Assembly (NCBI RefSeq): GCF_901875635.1 | Contig: NZ_CABFMN010000113.1 | Location: 1 to 42,051, forward strand | DNA length: 42,051 bases | Direction of reading: 5' to 3' | Source: Xylophilus ampelinus | GTDB taxonomy: Bacteria > Pseudomonadota > Gammaproteobacteria > Burkholderiales > Burkholderiaceae_C | Shown: piece by piece, positions 16,294 to 24,509 of the stretch | How positions within the stretch are numbered: the stretch's first letter is position 1 | How the letters are laid out: the number at the start of each line of letters is the position of its first letter | Notes under the pieces: generated by a model | Seen by the model: only the letters and a program-made list of their open reading frames with translations | What the model was told of the DNA's origin: nothing | Database searches by the model: none | Translations under genes and position numbers: made by a program

Positions 16294-16986
16294 CTAGCTG
16301 AGGTCTTGCACGCCGACTTCGAAATCTTCGATAGCAGTAGCCCGATCAACCAAAGCGATGTGAAACACAACTCCGTACAGTTGAATATGTCCAGGTTGAC
16401 GTAGCTTCCGTCCGAGTTGTTTGAACTCTACGGCGACCTTCACCTCCTGGTGCCCGGCGATGGAGCCCGTAATGGTGTCGCGCGAACCGCGGATCGACTC
16501 CGTAAGCTCGTCGACCAACCTATTTGCTTCGTCTTCAGTGCGACGGAGGATGGTCACCAAGTAGCCGTGACGCCAACGTGGGCGACCGAATTGCAGAGCA
16601 GCGATTGAAATGATGCGCCTCGCATCCTCAGCAATCTTTGGACCGCGCTTCACTTCGATGATGCAACGCGGCACGTTGTTGTGCCTGTTCAGCAGAACGA
16701 TGTCGAATCGTGCGGCATCTTTTCCAACGGCTGCGCGGGCATCAATCGCTGAGCGCGAGGTCTGATCGAATGCCGAGGCGTGATGCTCGAGCCTGTACAT
16801 CAGCATCGGAAACTTCTCAGTCAACCCTTGAGCGAGGCTCACAGTGACGAGGTATTCTGGAGCGTCACGAAGATCGCTGTTGTGATCGCCGTATCGATCA
16901 TAAGCCAACGCGGCATCTTGCAGTATCGTCAAAATACTTCTTCGAATCGCCGCGCGGCCAGCGCGTGGGAGTGGCTCTTGGGACAT
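16294..16986 (-). CDS. Putative PD-(D/E)XK nuclease-like protein
   Basis: A 230-residue protein. The core at ~90-115 reads ARFDIVLLNRHNNVPRCIIE followed by VKRG. An aspartate (D95) at the end of one strand followed by E111-x-K113 at the end of the next is the PD-(D/E)XK nuclease arrangement. An acidic residue in the N-terminal helix (for example E45 in APEYL) could complete the site. The remainder is mixed alpha/beta. It is the last gene of a leftward three-gene operon (helicase/REase remnant, 128-aa protein, this gene), 33 nt after its neighbour. The likely role is DNA cleavage in a defence system. The nuclease call rests on one motif and composition. Confidence 0.6.
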   Translation of the reverse strand: MSQEPLPRAGRAAIRRSILTILQDAALAYDRYGDHNSDLRDAPEYLVTVSLAQGLTEKFPMLMYRLEHHASAFDQTSRSAIDARAAVGKDAARFDIVLLNRHNNVPRCIIEVKRGPKIAEDARRIISIAALQFGRPRWRHGYLVTILRRTEDEANRLVDELTESIRGSRDTITGSIAGHQEVKVAVEFKQLGRKLRQPGHIQLYGVVFHIALVDRATAIEDFEVGVQDLS

Positions 16987-17019
16987 TGCATCTGACTCTT
17001 TGAGTTTTCTGACGTGGGC

Positions 17020-17406
17020 CTACGTGGCCCATAGAACGACCTCGAATTCGTCCTCCAATGCCTGCTCAATCAAGCCACCACAGATCATCGCGCATCTCTC
17101 ATGCGCCTCCAGACGAAGCATTCGACTAACTGCGATCACTGCAGCGAGCGTCTTGGCTCGCGTACCGGCTCTCACGCAAGCAACGAGTCCGGAGACCGTC
17201 TGAAAGCCGCCGTCTCTGGCGCTCAACTTTGTGATTGCGGAAGCAGCTGCATCCGCGGGCGTCATCGAGCGGGTAGACACGCCACATGCACCGATGCTGG
17301 CAAAGTCGGCGCCCAAGGTGGCTGCCACGTCTTCGAAGTCGAAGCCTGGCCCGAGGGTTGACTCGATCATCGATGCGACGGTTGCTTCGATATCAAGGTG
17401 CAGCAT
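17020..17406 (-). CDS. 128-residue protein of unknown function between helicase and nuclease genes
   Basis: A 128-residue protein, alanine-rich and largely helical: MLHLDIEATVASMIESTLGP, a central DAAASAITKLSARDGGF, then LAAVIAVSRMLRLEAHERC and a C-terminal GLIEQALEDEFEVVLWAT. No family recognised. Its ATG lies inside the end of the helicase gene (14-nt overlap), so the two are translationally coupled. This argues for a real protein that works with the helicase and the nuclease-like protein downstream. Confidence 0.6.
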   Translation of the reverse strand: MLHLDIEATVASMIESTLGPGFDFEDVAATLGADFASIGACGVSTRSMTPADAAASAITKLSARDGGFQTVSGLVACVRAGTRAKTLAAVIAVSRMLRLEAHERCAMICGGLIEQALEDEFEVVLWAT

Positions 17407-18190
17407 TCTCTATTTCGAAGTTCGCCGGCCCATCATCTGCCTGCGTTGCGCCCGGCATACCGCTGGGAATCACGAATCCGGAGATAGCAGGTGATACTGA
17501 GATGGCCTCTTCAAGAGCTTGGAGCCCAAGGTGCGAATCTGCGGAATTGCTTTGCGGACCACCCCACTCGCGGTATTCGACCAGTGACGGCACACGATCG
17601 AGCGCCCCGAGAGGCTCGATCCCCATCGCTCTCAGCCGCTCCATGAGGTCCTCCAGAATTGCGTCACGTTGCAACGACCACGCCGAAGCGAAGCATCGCC
17701 AGAATGTCCATCCCGCGCGCTCTAAGATTCGCTGCCTGCTCATATCGGCCTGCCATCGATCCGGTCCATGGTACTCGTCGCCATCGCACTCGATGGCTAG
17801 ACGCGCGTCGTCCGCTCCTTCCACGACCATGTCGATACGGAAAGCGCCGGCCCTCACTTGGGGAACGACGCGATAGCCTCTTGAATGCAACTCCGTGAAG
17901 ACCTGCTTCTCGAATCCCGACTCGCACAGATCGATGAGCGACGAGTCCTCTGAGCGTTGCACACGCCCGATCTCTGGTTTGCTGAAATGGCCCAACAGTC
18001 CACGGCGGAGATCGGCCTGCGATAAGTCCGACATCTGAACCGAACGCACCAGATACATCCGGTCCCGTGCGCGGCTTGCGGCGACATTGAATCGCTGCTC
18101 GAATGCGTTGCCAGAGACCGCCTTGGCATTGGGCTCTACGACCATCGAGAGAAACATAATGTCCCGCTCACTGCCTTGAAAAAGGCGCGC
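17393..18190 (-). pseudogene. C-terminal remnant of a superfamily I helicase fused to a Vsr-like (MTES_1575-type) endonuclease
   Basis: Only the last ~265 codons remain. They begin at the IS3 border in helicase motif V (LFQGSERDIMFLSMVV) and continue through the motif VI region (FNVAASRARDRMYLVRS). A C-terminal REase domain of the Vsr/MTES_1575 kind follows: YRVVPQVRAGAFRIDMVVEG, LAIECDGDEYHG, RQRILERAGWTFWRCFASAW. In intact relatives several hundred N-terminal residues with Walker A and B motifs precede this; they are absent on both sides of the IS. A Met at 18157 could start a 254-aa stump. Such helicase-nuclease fusions are common in antiviral and anti-plasmid islands. It is coupled to the 128-aa gene. 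Confidence 0.75.
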
Positions 18191-18253
18191 TGACCCTGCC
18201 TCGATTTCACGTACAGCAGGAAGTTGATAACTTCAGAGGTACGGAGAATCGAA

Positions 18254-18577
18254 ATGAGAGAAGGCAAGCTGCCCAAGAGGCAGTACACACAGGAGTTCAA
18301 GGCTGAGGCTATCAGGCTCGCGGCGTCGGTAGGAGGGCATTAGGCCGCACGGCGCCTCGGCGTGCCGGTGGCGACGCTGGGCAACTGGTCCAGGCGTGGC
18401 ACTGCATCGGCCGGCGCCAGCGGCGCGGTGGCGCCGCCCAGTGAGGCACCCACGCGGCGCCCGGTGAGCGAATTGGAGGCGGAGAACAGCCGCCTGCGCA
18501 GGGAGTTGGCCGACGCGAAGCTGGACGTGGAAGTCCTTCGAAAAGCGACGGCGTACTTCGCCAGGGGGTCGCGATGA
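18254..18577 (+). pseudogene. IS3 OrfA, interrupted by TAG
   Basis: Encodes MREGKLPKRQYTQEFKAEAI, the helix-turn-helix start of IS3 OrfA. It is stopped by TAG at 18341-18343, where relatives have Q in GGHQAARRLGV. The frame then continues through ELEAENSRLRRELADAKLDV (leucine zipper) to ATAYFARGSR. A single CAG-to-TAG change explains the break. orfB starts in a 4-nt overlap at 18574. Confidence 0.8.
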
Positions 18578-19437
18578 AGTACGCCTGGATCGATGAGCAT
18601 CGCGACCAGTACACCGTCAGCCGGCTGTGCCGCGTGCTGCAGGTGTCCCGCAGCGGCTACTGCCAATGGCGCGTGCGCCCGCCCAGTGCCGGCACACTGG
18701 CCAACTAGGCTCTGGACGCCAAGGTGGCAGCCATTCACGACGCCAGCCACCGAAGCTATGGCCGCCCTCGAATCGTTCAGAGGCTTCGACAGCAGGGCGA
18801 AGTCGTCAGCGCCGAGCGAGTTCGAAAGAGCCTGCGGCGCCAGGGCTTGCGTCCGGTGTACAGAAGGCCGTTCGTGGTGACTACCGACTCGGCGCACCGC
18901 TTGCCGGTGGCACCGAATCTGCTGGATCGGCGCTTTGATGGTTGGCAGTCAGACCGGGCCTGGGTGGCGGACATCACGTATGTGCCCACCGGCGAGGGCT
19001 GGCTGTACCTGGCGGCCGTGATGGATTTGGCCAGTCGGCGCATCGTCGGCTGGTCGATGTCCGAGGCCCTCGACGCCACGTTGGTGTGCACCGCCCTGAA
19101 ATCGGCCTGGTGGCAGCGTAAGCCGGCCAGGGGCCTGCTGGTTCACACCGATCGCGGGTCGCAGTATGCGAGTGGGCGCTACCGGGCGTTGGCGGCCGAC
19201 CTGGACATCACCATGTCGATGAGCAGGAAGGCCAATGCCTGGGACAACGCGCCGATGGAGAGCTTCTTCAAGACGCTGAAGGTCGAGCGCATCTACCAAG
19301 TACGCTACGGCACGCGGGCGCAGGCCAGGCTGGACATCGTCGATTGGATCGAGGGCTGGTACAACCGCCAGCGCCTGCACTCGGCGAACGGCTTCCTCTC
19401 TCCTGTGGCCTCGGAGAACACCCGCTTGGCTGCATGA
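18574..19437 (+). pseudogene. IS3 OrfB transposase, interrupted by TAG
   Basis: Encodes an IS3 integrase-fold (rve) transposase from MKYAWIDEHRDQYTVSRLCR. It breaks at TAG 18706-18708, where LAN-Q-ALDAKVAAIHD would be expected, and continues with the DDE region (WVADITYVP, HTDRGSQYAS, NAPMESFFKTLKVE) to the end. Restart at the Val near 18724 would lack ~50 N-terminal residues. As in orfA, the change is CAG to TAG. Confidence 0.8.
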
Positions 19438-19467
19438 CTTGATGTACGCGGAAACGAGGCAGGGTCA

Positions 19468-19640
19468 GTATTCTAGGCAGATACCTTTGGCGCTCGCCCA
19501 GTTTTGCAGTGTTGCGCTGATGTACTCAGGCCCGTTGTCACAGCGAATGACTTGGGGTTTGCCACGCCACAGCATGATTTGCTCCAAGACCCGAATCACA
19601 CGTAGCGAGGGCAATGAGAAGTCCACCTCAATGCGTGGAA
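19468..19640 (-). pseudogene. Fragment of an IS3-family (IS51/IS407-like) OrfB
   Basis: The minus strand encodes the central DDE stretch of an IS3 transposase: RIEVDFSLPSLRVIRVLEQI, then LWRGKPQVIRCDNGPEYISA up to KGICLEY. Both termini of the gene are missing. The C-terminal side is cut exactly by the right end of the IS at 19467. It resembles, but differs from, the copy at 22477-22834. Confidence 0.7.
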
Positions 19641-19821
19641 ATCAACAGCAAGACCACGGCATGCTCCAGCCCACCTCGGACGGCAAAGCGGTCTGGCGCG
19701 CGACCGTGACCAGCACGACCGGCTGGTCCCATTTGTTCACCCTGTTGCGTCTCGCTCCCGCGCTGATCTGGGAGTCTGGCGATCGACCAGCACCTTTCGC
19801 GGGCGGGTGCCCGCATACCAC

Positions 19822-20058
19822 TCAGCGGCAGCAGGCACAGCCCATGGGATGGCGCAGTCGTGTATAGCCAGTACTGCGTTCTTCGGTACGGATGAGGGCG
19901 CGCTTGGCGCCGTCCATCATGGCCAGCGCGGGCGCAGACACCGCGCGAGAAGCATCGGTGCCGCAGCCGGGGCAAGCCAGCGGCGCATCACGCTGAGCGA
20001 CCGTGCGAAGGCGCTCGAAGCGGCCGCACCGGCTGCAGTCATAGTCATAGGTTGGCAC
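19822..20058 (-). CDS. fmdB: FmdB-type zinc ribbon protein
   Basis: A 78-residue protein with the FmdB N-terminus MPTYDYDCSRCGRFERLRTV and a second knuckle CPGCGTDASR. The two CxxC pairs make the zinc ribbon of the FmdB regulatory family, which accompanies amide and C1-compound genes. Extra cysteines end the protein (GCACCR). The start is a GTG at 20058, 5 nt after the fdhA stop, so the two genes are one unit. No direct function has been proved for this family. Confidence 0.8.
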   Translation of the reverse strand: MPTYDYDCSRCGRFERLRTVAQRDAPLACPGCGTDASRAVSAPALAMMDGAKRALIRTEERSTGYTRLRHPMGCACCR

Positions 20059-20063
20059 GGCGC

Positions 20064-21203
20064 TCAGTTGCCAGGATGCAGGATGACCTTGGTCCAGCCC
20101 ATCTCGCGCTTGTCGAAACGCTCATAGGCTTCCGGGGCCTTGTCCAGGTCCAGTTCGTGCGACACGATGAAGGAAGGATTGGCTCGCTCGTTGTGGATGA
20201 GGTTGCACAGTTCCCGGTTGTAGTGCTTCACGTTGCACTGGCCGGTCCGCACGGTTTGTCCCTTGAACCAGAGCTTGCCGAAGTCAAGGGCAAGCTTGCC
20301 CTTCTTCTGCAGCGGGTCCTCGGCCTGCGGGTCTTCCGGCACGAAGACGCCCACCACGCCAATGCCGCCCGTGGCCTTCACCGAACCGATGAGGCTGTTC
20401 ATCGTCATGTCGGGCTGTTCGTCTCCCTCTGCATCGTGGGCCTGGTAGCCGACGCATTCGCAGCCCCGGTCCACGCCCAGGTCGCTTGTTTCCTTCATCA
20501 GGAAATCGACCGGCGACACCTTGGAATCATCAATCGTGATAGCCCCTATGCTCTTGGCCAGTTTCAGCCTGTCGGGATGGCGGTCCACGATGTACACCTT
20601 GGCCGCTCCCTGGATGAGTGCGGAGTGCGCCGCCATCAGCCCGACAGGTCCGGCACCATAGATGACGATGCTTTCACCAGGCATGAGCCCGGCCAGTCGA
20701 GTGGCGTGCCAACCGGTGGGGAAGATGTCCGAGAGCATCACATAGTCCTTCTGGCGGGACTTGGCATCGGGCGGCAGCACCAGGCAATTGAAGTCACCGT
20801 AAGGCACCCGCAGGTACTCGGCTTGGCCTCCGCTGTAGGGCCCCATGTCGGCGAAGCCGTAGGCAGCCCCGGCAGACCCAGGATTGCAGGTGAGGCAATA
20901 GCCTGTGAGCCCCTTCTCGCAGTTCGTGCAGAAGCCGCATCCGATGTTGAAGGGCAGTACCACCCAGTCGCCCTTCTTGACGCGGTCTACAGCGGCCCCG
21001 ACTTCCACTACCTGACCCATGTTCTCGTGGCCGAGGATGCGGCCGGCCTCCATGTTCGTACGTCCCTCGTACATATGGAGGTCCGAGCCGCAGATGTTGG
21101 TTGTCGTAATCTTCACCAGTACATCGGTCGGCTTTTCGATTTGGGCGTCCGGCATCTCCTTGACGGCGACTTGGCGGGGGCCTTCGTAGACTAGAGCTTT
21201 CAT
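20064..21203 (-). CDS. fdhA: Glutathione-independent formaldehyde dehydrogenase (zinc MDR family)
   Basis: A 379-residue zinc-containing medium-chain dehydrogenase. Catalytic-zinc ligands: C38 (NICGSDLHMYEG) and H59/E60 (GHENMG). Structural-zinc cysteines: C89, C92, C95 and C103 (GCGFCTNCEKGLTGYC). NAD-binding motif: GAGPVGLMAA. Length, the YEGRTNMEAGRILGHENMG block and the long insertion EPDDPQAEDP-like (VFVPEDPQAEDP) match the glutathione-independent formaldehyde dehydrogenase group, which oxidises formaldehyde to formate with bound NAD. Start at 21203 (MKALVYEG). fmdB follows immediately. The pair is flanked by IS3 debris on both sides, which separates it from other catabolic genes. Other aldehydes or alcohols are possible substrates. 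Confidence 0.85.
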   Translation of the reverse strand: MKALVYEGPRQVAVKEMPDAQIEKPTDVLVKITTTNICGSDLHMYEGRTNMEAGRILGHENMGQVVEVGAAVDRVKKGDWVVLPFNIGCGFCTNCEKGLTGYCLTCNPGSAGAAYGFADMGPYSGGQAEYLRVPYGDFNCLVLPPDAKSRQKDYVMLSDIFPTGWHATRLAGLMPGESIVIYGAGPVGLMAAHSALIQGAAKVYIVDRHPDRLKLAKSIGAITIDDSKVSPVDFLMKETSDLGVDRGCECVGYQAHDAEGDEQPDMTMNSLIGSVKATGGIGVVGVFVPEDPQAEDPLQKKGKLALDFGKLWFKGQTVRTGQCNVKHYNRELCNLIHNERANPSFIVSHELDLDKAPEAYERFDKREMGWTKVILHPGN

Positions 21204-21475
21204 GCGAATCCTCAGGTGGTGGCTCAGGTGGATGGAAGCTACTTTAATGGTTATGGTTGGCCGCAACATGGGGCTGCACGCTTATCGCTCGCAGGACCGC
21301 GCCTACAAAGGAATCGGAAGGTGCTCAGGCGCTGTGGCCAAGCGGCGCCGTGAGTGTCGGCATTGCCGGCGCTGCCTTGGCACCGCGTGGCCGAGAGAAC
21401 GAAGGCGTGGCAGTGGCTGTGGCAACGGCTGTACCACTGGCTTACGCAACGTTTGAAGTTGAAGTTGCCCCGGTT

Positions 21476-21822
21476 TGACGGACACCTTACGCTGTAGAGC
21501 AAGGAGTTCAAGATGGGCAAGACAAGGCCGCCGTATCCGGCGGAGTTCCGAGAGCAGATGGTGGAGCTGGTACGAGCCGGCAAGACGCCGGCAGAGCTGG
21601 CGCGTGAGTTCGACGTGACTGCGCAGACCATTGCCAACTGGGTCGGCGCCGCTGGTGGCCAAGCCACGACGGGCGCGCTCAGTGGGGTCGAACGTGAGGA
21701 ACTGGCAAGGCTGCGCCGACAGCTGCGGCAAGTCCAGATGGAGCGCGACATCCTAGCAAAGGCTACGGCCTGGTTCGCCGCCAAGAGCGACAAGACATTC
21801 ACACCGTCTTCGAACTCATGAG
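21476..21822 (+). mobile_element. Truncated IS3-family element (left end and orfA only)
   Basis: The left end (TGACGGACACCTTACG at about 21477) is followed by orfA. The beginning of orfB (reading IHTVFELMS in another frame near 21798-21822) is then interrupted by the TGAACCGC end of the next IS3 element. It is therefore the older, outer element of a nest. Confidence 0.65.
21513..21821 (+). CDS. IS3 OrfA (helix-turn-helix protein)
   Basis: 102 residues: MGKTRPPYPAEFREQMVELV, then AREFDVTAQTIANWV (HTH) and a leucine zipper LARLRRQLRQVQMERDILAK with ATAWFAAKSDK. It is intact as a reading frame but its orfB partner is lost, so the element cannot produce the fused OrfAB transposase. Confidence 0.85.
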   Translation: MGKTRPPYPAEFREQMVELVRAGKTPAELAREFDVTAQTIANWVGAAGGQATTGALSGVEREELARLRRQLRQVQMERDILAKATAWFAAKSDKTFTPSSNS

Positions 21823-21872
21823 TGAACCGCACCGGGTTTCGTGGAGGCTTCAACTCTTAAGATGATGAAGCC

Positions 21873-22196
21873 ATGAACAAGACCAACAAGTTCTCCCCCG
21901 AAGTCTGTGATCGCGCCGTGCGCATGGTGCAAGAGCACCGCGGGGAATACTCCTCGCTGTGGGCCGCCGTGCAATCGATTGCGCCCAAGATCGGCTGCGT
22001 GCCGCAAACGCTGCTGGACTGGATCAAGCGCGCAGAAGTCGACGCTGGGGTGCGTGAAGGCATCACGACCAGCGAGGCGCAACGGGTCAAGGAGCTGGAA
22101 CGCGAGGTCAAGGAGCTGCGCCGGGCCAACGAGATTCTGAAGCTGGCCAGCGCTTTTTTCGCCCAAGCGGAGCTCGACCGTCGCATCAAGTCCTGA
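21873..22196 (+). CDS. IS3 (IS51-like) OrfA
   Basis: 107 residues: [20 protein letters not shown], then [18 protein letters not shown] (HTH) and [20 protein letters not shown], the leucine zipper and end typical of OrfA in this subgroup. Overlaps the orfB remnant near 22190. Confidence 0.85.
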   Translation: MNKTNKFSPEVCDRAVRMVQEHRGEYSSLWAAVQSIAPKIGCVPQTLLDWIKRAEVDAGVREGITTSEAQRVKELEREVKELRRANEILKLASAFFAQAELDRRIKS

Positions 22197-22476
22197 GAGA
22201 GTTCGTAAACAAGCATCGAGATACCTTTGGGGTCGAGCCGATCTGTAAGGTATTGCAGATCGCCCCGTCGGGATATCGGCGCCATGCGGCGCCGCTGCGA
22301 GAGCCACACAGGCGCTGTGTCAGGGCATGCCGAGAAGACGTCCTCATGCCTGCCATACAGCGCGTCTGGCAGGCCAACATGCAGGTCTACGGTGCCGTGA
22401 AGGTCTGGCGCCAACTGGCACGTGAGGGTACGGCCGTTGCGCGCTGTACCGTCGAGCGGTTGATGCGCCGCCTCGG
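22190..22476 (+). pseudogene. IS3 OrfB, N-terminal fragment
   Basis: The frame reads FVNKHRDTFGVEPICKVLQI, SGYRRHAAP and then VYGAVKVWRQLAREG to RLMRRLGG, the N-terminal HTH and linker of OrfB. The DDE domain is absent because a third IS3 fragment follows at once. Confidence 0.75.
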
Positions 22477-22834
22477 TGGAAATCCCCCCGAATTCCACCG
22501 TTCCGAGAAGTAGAACTATGCGGCCATGGCCAGCCGCTGTTTCGGGGTGATGCCGCCCAAGGCCATGTTTGGGCGTTCATTGTTGTACCGCCACATCCAC
22601 TGCGTGGCGAACTCCTGAACCTCTTCGAGGTCGCTCCAATAATACTGTGACAGCCACTCGTAGCGAACCGTTCTGTTGAAGCGCTCCACATAGGCATTCT
22701 GCTGGGGTTTTCCCGGCTGGATGTGTTCAATGCGAATGCCTTGGCCACTGGCCCAGTGCAGCAATGTGGCACTGATGTATTCCGGCCCGTTGTCGCAGCG
22801 GATCACTCGCGGCTTGCCGCGCCAGGCCATGATC
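22477..22834 (-). pseudogene. Third IS3-family copy: C-terminal OrfB fragment with its right end
   Basis: On the minus strand: MAWRGKPRVIRCDNGPEYIS, QPGKPQQNAYVERFNRTVRY to ALGGITPKQRLAMAA and stop at 22516, followed by the element end TGGAATTCGGGGGGATTTCC. The upstream half of orfB is replaced at 22834 by the fourth IS. The DNGPEY motif and IERFNRTVRYEWL-like segment place it in the IS51/IS407-like group. Confidence 0.75.
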
Positions 22835-22925
22835 TGAGAAGTGGCTCAGGAAATCTGAACAGCGCTTTAGGTGGGAACTCTGGGAATGATGCCGGCCATG
22901 GACAGGACGGCGACAGGAGTTTTCG

Positions 22926-23243
22926 ATGGCTACGAAGAAGTCGGCGCGGCGCACCCGCCGCACGCACACCCCAGCGTTTAAGGCGCAGGTCGCCTTGGCC
23001 GCGCTGCGGGAGGACAAGACGATCGCCGAGCTGGCCAAGCAGTTCGAGGTGCACCCCAACCAGATCACGGAATGGCGGCGCCAGCTCGTTGAGAACGCTA
23101 CCGGCGCCTTCGGTGGTAGCGCCGAAGCGACGCCGCCGGTGGACCTCGGGCCTCTGCATGCAAAGATCGGCGAGCTGACGCTGGAGAATGATTTTTTAGA
23201 GCGCGCGCTCATCAAAGCGGGATTGCTGAGCGCAAAGCGATGA
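22926..23243 (+). CDS. IS3 OrfA
   Basis: 105 residues with basic N-terminus [20 protein letters not shown], an HTH ([20 protein letters not shown]) and the zipper [20 protein letters not shown]. Overlaps orfB by 4 nt (ATGA at 23240). Confidence 0.85.
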   Translation: MATKKSARRTRRTHTPAFKAQVALAALREDKTIAELAKQFEVHPNQITEWRRQLVENATGAFGGSAEATPPVDLGPLHAKIGELTLENDFLERALIKAGLLSAKR

Positions 23244-24069
23244 TCGACCGTTCCCACGACCTCAGCATCACGCGCCAGGCCGAGTTGCTGGGCATCAGCC
23301 GCGGTTCGGTGTACTACCTGCCGCGGCCCGTGAGCGACGCAGACCTGCGGCTGATGCGACGGCTCGACGAGCTGCACCTGGAGCACCCTTTCATGGGCGC
23401 CCGGATGCTGCGTGATCAACTGTGGCGCGAAGGCCTGGAAGTCGGTCGCCGGCACGTGAGCACACTGATGCAGCGCGTGGGCATTGAGGCGCTGTGTCCG
23501 CAACCAGGCAGCAGCAAGCCGGCGCCGGGCCACAAGGTCTACCCGTACCTGCTGCGCAAGCTGTCCATCACGCGCAGCAACCAGGTCTGGGCCTTGGATA
23601 CGACGTACATCGCCATGGCCCGCGGTTTCGTCTATCTCACCGCCGTGGTGGACGTCGCCAGCCGCAAGGTCCTGGCGCACAAGGTGGCGATCACGCTCGA
23701 GGCCTGCCATGCCCGTGAAGTCCTCGAACAAGCGTTTGCCCGCCATGGCGCGCCAGAGATCGTCAACACCGATCAGGGAAGTCAGTTCACGGCCATCGAG
23801 TTCACGAACGTGGTTCTCAGCCGCGGTTGCCGCCTGTCCATGGACGGCCGCGGCGCCTGGCGCGACAACGTGTTCGTCGAGCGACTGTGGCGCAGCGTGA
23901 AGTACGAGCGCGTCTACCTCAAGGCCTACGACAGCGTCAGCGCCGCGCGCGCCGACATCGCCGACTACTGGCCTGGTACAACGAACATCGCACCCATTCG
24001 CGCCTGGATCGGCTCACGCCTCATGAAGCGTACTTGGCAGGCTTGCCGCAGCTGGCGCTGGCCGCGTAA
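23240..24069 (+). pseudogene. IS3 OrfB transposase with a 3' frameshift
   Basis: Residues 1-~243 are a normal OrfB with DDE core (WALDTTYIAM, NTDQGSQFTAIEF, DNVFVERLWRSVKYERVY). At about 23968 one base is missing, so DIADYLAWYNEHRTHSRLDR becomes DIADY-WPGTTNIAP. The correct ending (LTPHEAYLAGLPQLALAA) is found in the next frame up to 24069. The mutated frame runs on to 24184 with unrelated residues. Confidence 0.8.
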
Positions 24070-24224
24070 GATGAAGTTCTGTGGTGCGCCCCGAGTTGCC
24101 CACTGCGGCGTGCGTTCGTCGCAAGCGACGCCCGGCGCCGTGGACAACTCTGCACCGTCTGTAACCTGCCCAGAATCCACCTAAAAATCGGGGAAAGCTG
24201 TTCAGACAAGCGGAGCCACTTCTC

Positions 24225-24509
24225 TATCGCAGCCTGAACCGCGTGTTCCACAGCGAGCTGCGGCGCATGGCCAGATCGCCTTCCGTCACTGAAGTTGTCG
24301 AACGGATGGGCGACCGCAGCGACTTCTTCGTGGCAACCTCAGGACGCCCGCTTTTCGGCGAGACCCTGAACGAAGCTCACGAGGAGCATGAAGTGATCCT
24401 GCAGGCCATGGGGCGGCGCGATAGCGCAGGCGCCGCATCGGCGGTCAAGCACCACATCGAAGCCACGAATCGCCGGCTGCAGAAATTCCTGTCGAGTTCG
24501 CCACCATGA
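24225..24509 (+). pseudogene. C-terminal remnant of a GntR-family (FCD domain) regulator
   Basis: The frame is open from the IS border: YRSLNRVFHSELRRMARSPS, then EHEVILQAMGRRDSAGAASA and VKHHIEATNRRLQKFL. These are the last helices of an FCD ligand-binding domain, with H in the FHSEL helix and the closing HHIEA segment. The winged-helix DNA-binding half is missing, lost at the junction with the IS3 cluster. It overlaps the VOC gene (ATGA at 24506), so the intact gene was coupled to it and probably controlled it. Confidence 0.75.

Larger units (their letters stand above)
18191..19467 (+). mobile_element. IS3-family insertion sequence with two nonsense-mutated ORFs
   Basis: 1277 bp bounded by matching ends: TGACCCTGCCTCG at 18191 and its reverse complement ending at 19467, with similarity extending to about 25 bp. 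The flanks (GCGC left, GTAT right) do not show the 3-4 bp target duplication expected of a simple insertion, so one side was lost or exchanged after insertion. It contains orfA (18254-18577) and orfB (18574-19437), each with one in-frame TAG. It cuts off the helicase gene on its left and abuts an older IS3 fragment on its right. Confidence 0.85.
21823..22476 (+). mobile_element. Second, nested IS3-family element (IS51-like), 3' truncated
   Basis: It starts with TGAACCGCACCGGGTTTCGT, a terminus typical of IS51-group IS3 elements in Burkholderiales. It carries a complete orfA and the first ~95 codons of orfB. At about 22476 it switches to the end of a third IS3 copy in the opposite orientation. 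Confidence 0.7.
22835..24225 (+). mobile_element. Fourth IS3-family element, near complete
   Basis: About 1.39 kb. The ends share GAGAAGTGGCTC and, further in, TCTGAACAGC as inverted repeats (left from ~22835, right to ~24225). ATC flanks both borders, but the sequences outside belong to different genes, so a true target duplication is doubtful. It carries an intact orfA and an orfB with a one-base deletion near its end. Confidence 0.8.

Noticed and set aside
20052..21194. 380-residue plus-strand frame
   Set aside because: Antisense of fdhA, whose zinc ligands and Rossmann motif fix the true strand.
22832..24228. ATC on both sides of the fourth IS3 element as a 3-bp target duplication
   Set aside because: The sequences outside belong to an IS3 fragment on one side and a GntR gene on the other and do not rejoin, so the match may be chance.
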